Shown here in pieces: positions 7,234 to 13,547 of a DNA stretch of 14,781 nt. The stretch is from DATARH01 sp036264235 (GTDB lineage Bacteria; Pseudomonadota; Alphaproteobacteria; ATCC43930; CGMCC-115725), in contig DATARH010000210.1 in assembly GCA_036264235.1 (NCBI GenBank), positions 1 to 14,781 on the forward strand, read 5' to 3'. The position numbers and the translations under genes were made by a program. Each line of letters opens with the position of its first letter. Position 1 is the first letter of the stretch. Below the pieces are notes generated by a model that was given only the letters and a program-made list of their open reading frames with translations, was not told where the DNA came from and searched no databases.

Positions 7234-7284
7234 CCGTGTTCATGGGTTCCGGGTTCGTCGCGGCGCGACGCCCCGGAATGACGG
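7234..7284 (-). repeat. Palindromic extragenic repeat, copy B (inverted relative to copy A)
   Basis: Reverse-complement copy of the element at 6509-6559, with the same 13-nt and 20-nt blocks and a different 18-nt centre. That centre is again a perfect stem: CGTCGCG pairs with CGCGACG around one base. It begins 8 nt beyond the stop codon of the carboxyltransferase gene and ends 31 nt before the start of the unrecognised gene. As a hairpin after a stop codon it may also limit read-through or protect the upstream message. Confidence 0.85.
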
Positions 7285-7292
7285 GTGGAATT

Positions 7293-8855
7293 TCACGGCC
7301 GCATGCAGAATTTGCTCTCGCCGACGACGCGCAATTTTTCGGCGAGGCCGGCGAATTCGACAAGCAGCCTTCTTGTGTCACGCGGATCGACGATCTCTTC
7401 GATCCAGAACGGCTCGGCGGTGCGGAATGGCGAGCGCAGCTTTTGCAGGCGCGCCTCGATCTCCGCGATCTTGGCATCTCGGTCCGGCGCGGCGTCGATC
7501 TCGGCCCGGTAGGCGGCCTCGATGCCGCCTTCCAATGGCAATGAACCCCAACGCGCCGACAGCCACGCATAACGGATCGAAAACCTTCCGTGAGGCTGGT
7601 TCACCGCGCCGGCGACACCGAACACGTTGCGCACCAGAAAAGTGCACCACGGCACGGTCGACTGGTTGACCGCCGCCATCGCCCGTACGCCCTTGCGGAT
7701 CGTCGCGGTCTTCTCGGCGTCGAGGCCGATATGAAAACCGGGGCAATCGCACAGATAAACGACCGGCAGGTGAAAGGTTTCGGCGAGATCGACGAAGCGG
7801 ATGATCTTGTCGCAAACATCGGCGGTCCAGGCGCCGGCATAGAAGAACGGGTCCGAAGCCATCACTGCGACCGGCAAGCCGTCGATGCGGGCGAGGCCGG
7901 TGATCATGCCGCGGCCGAACATGCGCCCCATCTCGAAGAACGAGCCGTTGTCGACGACGGACTCGACGATCGGCCGCATCTTGTAGACTTGGCGCGTGTT
8001 GCGCGGGATCACCTCGAATAGGAACTCGTCGCGACGGTCGGGGTCGTCGGTGCGCTCGCCGCGCGGCGCGACTTCGTATACCGAGGACGGCAGATAGGAG
8101 AGGAAGCGGCGTGTCGCGTCGAACGCCTCCTCCTCGGTATCGACGGCGTGGTCGACGGCACCGCATTTTGTCTGGATTTCCCAGCCGCCGAGCTCGAAGC
8201 GGTCGAGCTGGTCGCGGCCGAGCGCGTTGACCACCGGCGGACCGGCGACGAACAGCGCCGATGTCTCCTTCGTCATCACCGAATAGTGGCTCGCCGCCAT
8301 GCGCGCGGCGCCCAACCCGGCGACCGAGCCGAGCCCGAGCGCGACCACCGGCACGAGGCCGAGATTGGCCGTCGTGTACCAGTACGGCAGATTGGAGCCA
8401 ACCCGGCCCGGCAGGTTGGCGCGGCCGGTCGTTTCGATCGTCTTGACCGAGCCGCCGCCCCCGGACCCCTCGATGATGCGGATGATCGGCAACCGCAACT
8501 CGTAGGCCATCTGCTCGGCCATCAGCGGCTTTTCGCGGATCGTTGCGTCGGCCGAGCCGCCGCGCACCGTGAAATCGTCACCGACGACGACCACCGGTCG
8601 GCCCTCGATCTGCGCCCGTCCAAGCACGCAATTCGACGGGGTTAACTGCCTCAGCCGGCCTTCGGCGTCGTATTCGGCGCGGCCGGCGGTCGCGCCGATC
8701 TCATGGAAGCTGCCGCCATCGACGAGCCCGTCGATGCGCTCGCGTACGGTCAGTTTGCCGGCATCGTGCTGGCGCTTCACCTTGTCGGCGCCGCCAAGCT
8801 CGCGGGCCTGGCGCTCGCGCTCGCGCAACTCGTCGAGTTCCGGCTGCCAGCCCAT
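7293..8855 (-). CDS. Acyl-CoA carboxylase carboxyltransferase subunit (PccB/MccB-like, divergent)
   Basis: A 520-residue carboxyltransferase with two crotonase-fold halves, the beta subunit of biotin-dependent acyl-CoA carboxylases. Seen: the opening KLTVRERIDGLVDGGSFHEIG, VVVVGDDFTVRGGSADATIREK, the first-half oxyanion region EGSGGGGSVKT near 129-139, and ALFVAGPPVVNALG. The second half has FHLPVVYLCDCPGFHIG at 361-377 and the distinctive RWGSLPLEGGIEAAYR near 435-450. It would move carboxyl from carboxybiotin to an acyl-CoA (propionyl, methylcrotonyl, geranyl or similar). Usual PccB proteins have SGGARIQEG where this one has SGGGGSVKT, so the substrate may differ. No biotin carboxylase or carrier subunit is in the window, so the partner must be elsewhere. 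ATG 8855 has no strong ribosome site. Divergent from the GST gene. Confidence 0.9.
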   Translation of the reverse strand: MGWQPELDELRERERQARELGGADKVKRQHDAGKLTVRERIDGLVDGGSFHEIGATAGRAEYDAEGRLRQLTPSNCVLGRAQIEGRPVVVVGDDFTVRGGSADATIREKPLMAEQMAYELRLPIIRIIEGSGGGGSVKTIETTGRANLPGRVGSNLPYWYTTANLGLVPVVALGLGSVAGLGAARMAASHYSVMTKETSALFVAGPPVVNALGRDQLDRFELGGWEIQTKCGAVDHAVDTEEEAFDATRRFLSYLPSSVYEVAPRGERTDDPDRRDEFLFEVIPRNTRQVYKMRPIVESVVDNGSFFEMGRMFGRGMITGLARIDGLPVAVMASDPFFYAGAWTADVCDKIIRFVDLAETFHLPVVYLCDCPGFHIGLDAEKTATIRKGVRAMAAVNQSTVPWCTFLVRNVFGVAGAVNQPHGRFSIRYAWLSARWGSLPLEGGIEAAYRAEIDAAPDRDAKIAEIEARLQKLRSPFRTAEPFWIEEIVDPRDTRRLLVEFAGLAEKLRVVGESKFCMRP

Positions 8856-8912
8856 ATTCCGTGTCCGCCCCTACCCGCTCGCGTCAGTGTATTGCGGGTT
8901 GCGGCTCCCGGC

Positions 8913-8925
8913 CATCGCGGCGATG
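8913..8925. promoter_or_regulatory. Perfect palindrome between divergent genes, possible operator
   Basis: CATCGCGGCGATG, two 6-bp arms around a single G, sits near the middle of the 112-bp gap between the divergent carboxyltransferase and GST genes. Symmetry and position suit a dimeric repressor site. No convincing -35/-10 pair was found around it, and a 13-bp GC-rich palindrome can arise by chance. Confidence 0.25.
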
Positions 8926-8967
8926 CTGGCCGCCACTCAATTCCCTCGAAACCGGAGAGCCCCGCCG

Positions 8968-9600
8968 ATGAGCATCGAATTGTGGACCTGGAACACGCCG
9001 AACGGGCGCAAGATCAGCGTCGCGCTCGAGGAGATGGGTCTCCCCTACAAGGTGGTGCCGATCAACATCTCGAAGGGCGAGCAGTTCAAGCCGGAATTCC
9101 TCAAAATCAGCCCGAACAATCGCATTCCGGCGATCATCGACAGCGACGGGCCCGGCGGGCAGCCGATCAGCATCTTCGAGTCGGGCGCGATCCTCATCTA
9201 TCTCGGGGAGAAGACCGGCAAGTTCTGGCCGAAGGGTGACCTTCGGAAGCAGGTGCCCGTGCTCGAATGGCTGATGTGGCAGATGGGCGGCTTCGGCCCA
9301 ATGCCGGGCCAGGTCCACCATTTCCTGCAGGTCGAGAAGGAAGAGGACCGGCGGTACGGCCTCGAGCGCTATTCGAAGGAAACGCATCGACTCTACGGCG
9401 TCTTCAACAAGCGGCTCGGCGAGGTCAGCTACGCAGCCGGCAACGACGTGTCGATCGCCGATTTCGCGATCCTCGGCTGGGCATGGCGGCATGAGCGGCA
9501 CCAGGTCGATCTGAAGGATTATTCGAACGTCAAGCGCTGGTACGAGGCGATGATGGCGCGGTCGGGCACCAAGAAAGGCTTCGAGGTCGCACTGAGCTAG
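8968..9600 (+). CDS. Glutathione S-transferase, nu-class (YfcG/YghU-like)
   Basis: Soluble 210-residue protein with a thioredoxin-like N-terminal domain and a helical C-terminal domain. The opening WTWNTPNGRKISVALEEMGL followed by ISKGEQFKPEFLKISPNNRIPAI is close to the E. coli YfcG/YghU pattern. In that class Thr and Asn of the TPNG motif (here Thr10 and Asn12) bind glutathione in place of a catalytic Ser, Cys or Tyr, and the proteins act mainly as glutathione-dependent disulfide or organic peroxide reductases. FESGAILIYLGEK supplies the usual glutamyl-binding ES pair. The C-terminal domain carries VSIADFAILGWAWR, the N-capping helix. ATG 8968 has GGAGAG 8 nt upstream. The next gene starts 32 nt downstream on the same strand, so co-transcription is likely. 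Its role beside acyl-CoA enzymes is unknown. Confidence 0.93.
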   Translation: MSIELWTWNTPNGRKISVALEEMGLPYKVVPINISKGEQFKPEFLKISPNNRIPAIIDSDGPGGQPISIFESGAILIYLGEKTGKFWPKGDLRKQVPVLEWLMWQMGGFGPMPGQVHHFLQVEKEEDRRYGLERYSKETHRLYGVFNKRLGEVSYAAGNDVSIADFAILGWAWRHERHQVDLKDYSNVKRWYEAMMARSGTKKGFEVALS

Positions 9601-9632
9601 CGGCGGCGCTGCGGCGGTTCCGGGAGGGTCGG

Positions 9633-10637
9633 ATGAAGCAGGTCCAGATCGCCGCTTACGGCCAGCCCGAAGCGGTCGCAGAATGCGTCGAGGCGCCGGA
9701 TGTCGGGGCGCCGGCGGCGGGCGAGATCGTGTTCGACGTGCTCGCCTTCCCGATCAATCCGGCCGATCTGTCGTTCTGCCGCGGCAATTACCGGCTGACG
9801 CCAACCCTGCCGGCGACGCCCGGCGCCGAGTGTGTCGGCCGGGTGACGGCAGTCGGCGCCGGGGTCGGCGATATCCGGGTCGGCGACCTCGTCAGCAACA
9901 TGCAGCGCGAGAACTGGACCCAGCGCCGCCGCATCAAGGCCGAGGACGCGATCCCCCTGCCCGCCGGTCTCGATCTGGCGCAAGCGGCGATGCTGCGGAT
10001 CAATCCAGCAACGGCGCAGCTGCTGCTCGAAGACCATGTCGATCTGAAGCCCGGCGATTGGGTCATTCAGGACGTCGCCAATTCGGCGGTCGGCCGGCAC
10101 CTGATCGTGCTGGCCAAGGCGCGCGGGATTCGCACGGTCAATGTCGTGCGGCGTGACGATGTCGCGGCCGAACTGAAGGCGCTCGGTGCCGACATTGTAT
10201 TGACCGACGGGCCCGATCTCTCCGAGCGCGCCCGCAGCGCGGTCGGCGGCGCACCGATCCGGCTCGGGATCGATGCGGTATCGGGCGGCGCCTGTCGGCG
10301 CATCGCGGATTGCGTCGGCGACGCGGGCGTCGTCGTCAATTACGGCTCGATGTCCGGTGAGGACCCGCAGATCAGCCGCAACGCGCTCAATGTCCGCGGC
10401 GTCACGATCACCGGCTTCAATCTCGGACGCGGGCTGGCGAAGCGGACCAAGGCGGCGGTGCGCGAGCTCTATGCCGATCTCGCCGCGAAGCTGCGCGACG
10501 GCACGCTGCGGGCGCCCATCGAGGCGACCTATCCGATCGAGGAGATCAAGGCGGCGCTCGTGCATGCCCAGCGCGGCGGTCGCGACGGCAAGGTACTGGT
10601 GCTCCCGAACGGACCGCTGTCCGGCCGGCTGGCGTGA
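9633..10637 (+). CDS. MDR oxidoreductase, 2-enoyl thioester reductase (MECR/Etr1)-like
   Basis: A 334-residue NADPH-dependent reductase of the MDR superfamily. The MECR/Etr1 branch is indicated by the nucleotide-binding motif ANSAVGRH at 149-156 (family form ANSGVGQ), preceded by MLRINPATAQLLLEDHVDLKPGDWVIQ and followed by GIRTVNVVRR. NPAD at 42-45 and Tyr53 in the GNY segment match the region holding the catalytic tyrosine of enoyl thioester reductases. These enzymes reduce trans-2-enoyl-CoA or -ACP to the saturated acyl thioester. No zinc ligands were seen. The ribosome site GGGAGGG (9622-9628) precedes the ATG by 4 nt. Its final stop codon overlaps the GTG start of the next small gene. A general quinone oxidoreductase role cannot be excluded, but the motifs favour an enoyl reductase. 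Confidence 0.82.
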   Translation: MKQVQIAAYGQPEAVAECVEAPDVGAPAAGEIVFDVLAFPINPADLSFCRGNYRLTPTLPATPGAECVGRVTAVGAGVGDIRVGDLVSNMQRENWTQRRRIKAEDAIPLPAGLDLAQAAMLRINPATAQLLLEDHVDLKPGDWVIQDVANSAVGRHLIVLAKARGIRTVNVVRRDDVAAELKALGADIVLTDGPDLSERARSAVGGAPIRLGIDAVSGGACRRIADCVGDAGVVVNYGSMSGEDPQISRNALNVRGVTITGFNLGRGLAKRTKAAVRELYADLAAKLRDGTLRAPIEATYPIEEIKAALVHAQRGGRDGKVLVLPNGPLSGRLA

Positions 10638-10810
10638 ACGGAGAGCGCTCGTACCGGGTGCGGGTCGAAGGCGCGAAATACGGCGTCAGCTTCGGTTCGG
10701 CGCTGGCCATCGCGATTTCCTACGGCAACAACCACTCGGTGGTGTGGGCGATTATCGACGGGATTCTCGGCTGGATTTACGTGATCTTCTTCCTGCTGTT
10801 CCGAACTTGA
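10634..10810 (+). CDS. Small conserved-looking membrane protein, 58 residues
   Basis: A short gene overlapping the stop codon of the reductase by GTGA. After a charged N-terminus of about 15 residues the product reads KYGVSFGSALAIAISY, then NNHSVVWAIIDGILGWIYVI and FFLLF, ending Arg-Thr. There are one or two hydrophobic segments, with His34 and Asp43 in the turn region. The pattern SFGSALA-x-x-ISY ... WAIIHG-like ... WIYVIY is one I associate with small integral membrane proteins of unknown function found widely in bacteria; this recall was not searched. The start at GTG 10634 is favoured by coupling to the upstream stop; a GTG at 10658 with GGAGAG upstream is the alternative. It lies in the same transcription unit as the GST and reductase. 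The role is unknown. Confidence 0.68.
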   Translation: MNGERSYRVRVEGAKYGVSFGSALAIAISYGNNHSVVWAIIDGILGWIYVIFFLLFRT

Positions 10811-10864
10811 CCGGCCGGCTGCGGCTTGCGGCGGTTCGTCTGTGTAGTGCCTCGGGCCGAGGCG

Positions 10865-10870
10865 TATAAT
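10865..10870 (+). promoter_or_regulatory. Possible -10 element (TATAAT) before the sensor kinase
   Basis: A consensus TATAAT in otherwise GC-rich sequence, 40 nt before the GTG at 10910. No good -35 was seen at 16-18 nt spacing, so activator dependence or coincidence are both possible. A transcript starting near 10877 would exclude the upstream TTG (10826) as the kinase start. Confidence 0.28.
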
Positions 10871-10909
10871 CCCGCGACGGCGATCCCGCCCGAAGCCCGC
10901 AGGGTATTC

Positions 10910-13294
10910 GTGACCGTAAGTTCGTTCGCTGTCGGGGCCGGCAGATACCGGCCGCTGCTGTTTTATCCATTGGTCACCGTTGCCTATGTGGCCGCCGGGC
11001 GGCTGGGGCTGTTGCTCGCGGTCTCGCCGGGCTATGCGACGGCCTTCTTTTTACCGTCGGGGATCGCGATTGCCGCGATGTGGATGCGGGGCGAGGCCAG
11101 CCTGCCCTGGATCTTCGCCGGCTCGCTGCTGCTGAACCTCTGGGTCGGCTATCTCCCCAACGGCGGCTTGTCGGCAGCCGCGACTGTCGGCGCTCTGGCG
11201 ATCGCCGCTGCCTCGACGGCGCAGGCGGCGGCCGCGGGATTTCTGCTGCGTCGCGTAATTGGCTACCCGGCGCCGCTCGACGAAGCCGGTCAGCTGCTGC
11301 GATTCCTGCTGGTGACACCGCTCTGCTGTCTGATCAGCGCGACGCTGTCGCTGCTGTGCTTGTGGCCGCTGGGCCTGGTTACCGGCGGCGATCTAGCCGG
11401 GAACTGGGTGACTTGGTGGATCGGTGACACGCGCGGCGTCCTCGTCGGCGTGCCGCTGATGTTTGTCATCGCCGGCGAGCCGCGAGCGCTATGGCGTGGC
11501 CGCACCTGGACGGTCGCATTGCCGATGCTGCTGTGCTTCGCGCTGTTCACGCTGGTTTTCATACGCCTCAGCGCCTGGGAGACCGACGAGCAGCTGGCGG
11601 AGTTCCGTCTATTGTCGCAGCACGCGGCCGACAAGCTTGAGGCACGACTCGAAGAGCAGGAGGTGGCGCTTGAGCAGTTGCAGCGCGACTTCAGCCGCGA
11701 GGCGCCGCTGAGCGCGGCCGAATTCCGGAGCCTGGTCCACTCGCTCCTGGTCCGCTTTCCGATGGTCCAGGCGATCGATTGGGCGCCGCATGTGCCGGCG
11801 GCGCAGCGTGCCGCCTTTGAGGCGGCGCAGCGCACCAGCAATTCCGACTATTCGATCCATGAGCTGACGCCTTCGGGGTCTCGGCAACCCATTGGAAACA
11901 GGCCCGATTTCTACCCGCTGACATTTGTCGAGCCGCCGCAAGGGAACGATCGGATGCTCGGGTTCGACCTGCTGTCGACCCCCGACCGGGAAGTCGCGAT
12001 CGCGCGGGCGAGCAGCAGCGGCAAAATAACCGCGACCGCGCCGATCCGTCTGGTTCAGGCGCAGCAGTCCGGGCTTTTGTTGATCGGCCACGTCCGAGGC
12101 GGCGGCAACGGGCCTGGGGTCGTCGTCGAGGTGCTGCGAATGGGGAATTTTGTCGATGCCGTCCTGTCACCGCGCGGAGGCCCACTCAATCTGCGACTTA
12201 TCGACATCGCGCAGGCCCGCCCGCTCTACGACGATTTCCGGGAGGGGGCGGCCGCGCCGCAGTTCCGGCAAGAATTCGAATTCGGTCAGCGGCGCTACGA
12301 ACTGCAGACCGCGCCGACGCAAACCTATCTGGCTCATCACAGCCGCTGGGAAAGTTTCGCGCTGCTCAGCGCCGGGGTTTACGGCACCGCACTTTTGGGC
12401 GGGTTGCTGCTCCTCGGGACCGGCTATGCCCACCGCGTCCGGGCGCAGGTCGAGGAACGCACCCGCAGTCTCGCCAACGTCAATGCCAGGCTGGAGCACG
12501 AGATCGAAGAACGCGAGCAGGCCGAGGCGGCGCTGCGGCATGCCCATCGCCTCGAGGCGATCGGGCAATTGACCGGCGGCATCGCCCATGATTTCAACAA
12601 CCTCCTGACCGTCGTCAGCGCCAATGCCGAGTTGTTGAGCGCGTCGGCCAGAACCGAGGCGATCCGCCGCCGCGCCATCGCGATCCTCCGCGCCAGTACG
12701 CGCGGCGCGCGGCTGACCCGGCAGCTCCTCGCCTTCTCGCGGCGCCAGACGCTGCGGCCGGAAACGGTCGACCTGCGCGAACGCACCGCCGAGCTGGCGG
12801 AGATGCTGTCGCGCTCGTTGCAGGAAAACATCGAGATCAAGGTCGATCTGCCGGACCAATTATGGCCGGTGCTGGTCGACCTCGCGGAATTTGAGCTGGC
12901 GGTGCTGAACATTGCCGTCAATGCGCGCGACGCGATGCCGGATGGCGGCGAATTCCGGGTCGCGGCCGAAAACGTCCCTTATGCTCCTGGCGAAGCCGCG
13001 CTCGAGCTGTTGGCCGGTGATTTCGTCGCGGTGCGCCTGTCAGATACCGGATCCGGGATGGCGTCCGAGGTCCTGGCGCGCGCCTTCGAACCGTACTTCA
13101 CGACCAAGGATATCGGCGCCGGCTCGGGTCTTGGCCTGTCGCAGGTCTACGGCTTCGCCAAGCAGAGCGGCGGCGAGGCTGCGATCGCCAGTGAGCCAGG
13201 GCGGGGCACGACGGTCACGCTGTACCTGCCGCGCGCCGTCACCGCCGAAGAAAAAGCCGTCGAGATCGCGCCGCCGCGGACTGCAACCGGCTGA
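10910..13294 (+). CDS. Membrane sensor histidine kinase, MASE1-CHASE-HisKA-HATPase
   Basis: Inner-membrane sensor kinase of 794 residues. An N-terminal multi-spanning MASE1-like region (about 15-220; FFLPSGIAIAAMWMRG, NWVTWWIGDTRGVLVGVPL) leads into a periplasmic CHASE domain (about 262-470). The CHASE part shows FPMVQAIDWAPHV, FYPLTFVEPPQGNDRMLGFDL and KITATAPIRLVQ. A transmembrane helix follows (about 483-506), then a coiled coil. The H box LTGGIAHDFNNLLTVV has phospho-accepting His560. ATP-binding boxes are N (VLNIAVNARDAMP, about 666-676), G1 DTGSGM (712-717), F FEPYFTTK and G2 GSGLGL (738-743). It should autophosphorylate and signal to an unlinked response regulator, since it has no receiver domain and none lies nearby in the window. 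GTG 10910 (AGGG 5 nt upstream) is preferred over TTG 10826, which lacks a ribosome site. The ligand is unknown. Confidence 0.9.
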   Translation: MTVSSFAVGAGRYRPLLFYPLVTVAYVAAGRLGLLLAVSPGYATAFFLPSGIAIAAMWMRGEASLPWIFAGSLLLNLWVGYLPNGGLSAAATVGALAIAAASTAQAAAAGFLLRRVIGYPAPLDEAGQLLRFLLVTPLCCLISATLSLLCLWPLGLVTGGDLAGNWVTWWIGDTRGVLVGVPLMFVIAGEPRALWRGRTWTVALPMLLCFALFTLVFIRLSAWETDEQLAEFRLLSQHAADKLEARLEEQEVALEQLQRDFSREAPLSAAEFRSLVHSLLVRFPMVQAIDWAPHVPAAQRAAFEAAQRTSNSDYSIHELTPSGSRQPIGNRPDFYPLTFVEPPQGNDRMLGFDLLSTPDREVAIARASSSGKITATAPIRLVQAQQSGLLLIGHVRGGGNGPGVVVEVLRMGNFVDAVLSPRGGPLNLRLIDIAQARPLYDDFREGAAAPQFRQEFEFGQRRYELQTAPTQTYLAHHSRWESFALLSAGVYGTALLGGLLLLGTGYAHRVRAQVEERTRSLANVNARLEHEIEEREQAEAALRHAHRLEAIGQLTGGIAHDFNNLLTVVSANAELLSASARTEAIRRRAIAILRASTRGARLTRQLLAFSRRQTLRPETVDLRERTAELAEMLSRSLQENIEIKVDLPDQLWPVLVDLAEFELAVLNIAVNARDAMPDGGEFRVAAENVPYAPGEAALELLAGDFVAVRLSDTGSGMASEVLARAFEPYFTTKDIGAGSGLGLSQVYGFAKQSGGEAAIASEPGRGTTVTLYLPRAVTAEEKAVEIAPPRTATG

Positions 13295-13547
13295 CCGAAC
13301 GCCGCGGTCGGGTTACAAGACCTTCGGTTGAATTCGTCACCTCCCTCCGATACTTTCTCCGGCGCCTCGCCGATCAATGAACCGGAGAGCAGGGGGACCA
13401 GGGGTGGGTATAAAGCGCGCTGGACCGTGCGTGCAGATCGCGGCGGCGAAACCAAGCATTGCCGCCTCGAGTGGGTAGCGAACAAGAGACGCTCGACCGG
13501 CCGACATCGCTCCGTTCCGGTTCCGCACCGGGGCTCGTCGTAGCTCC

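Noticed and set aside
6509..7284. CRISPR or insertion-sequence interpretation of the two repeats
   Set aside because: Only two copies, in inverted orientation and about 670 bp apart, with no spacers, no transposase frame between them and no visible target-site duplication.
9597..10565. Minus-strand frame of about 322 codons opposite the enoyl reductase
   Set aside because: Antisense shadow of a gene with strong motifs and a strong ribosome site; no family resemblance.
13295..13400. Possible remnant of a receiver domain after the kinase stop codon
   Set aside because: Translation past the stop shows none of the acidic-pocket, Thr or Lys landmarks of a receiver domain, so the kinase is taken as naturally lacking one.
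13328..13543. 71-codon plus-strand frame between the kinase and the polyketide synthase
   Set aside because: TTG start without ribosome site, Arg/Ser-rich low-information product and no recognised pattern; treated as non-coding.
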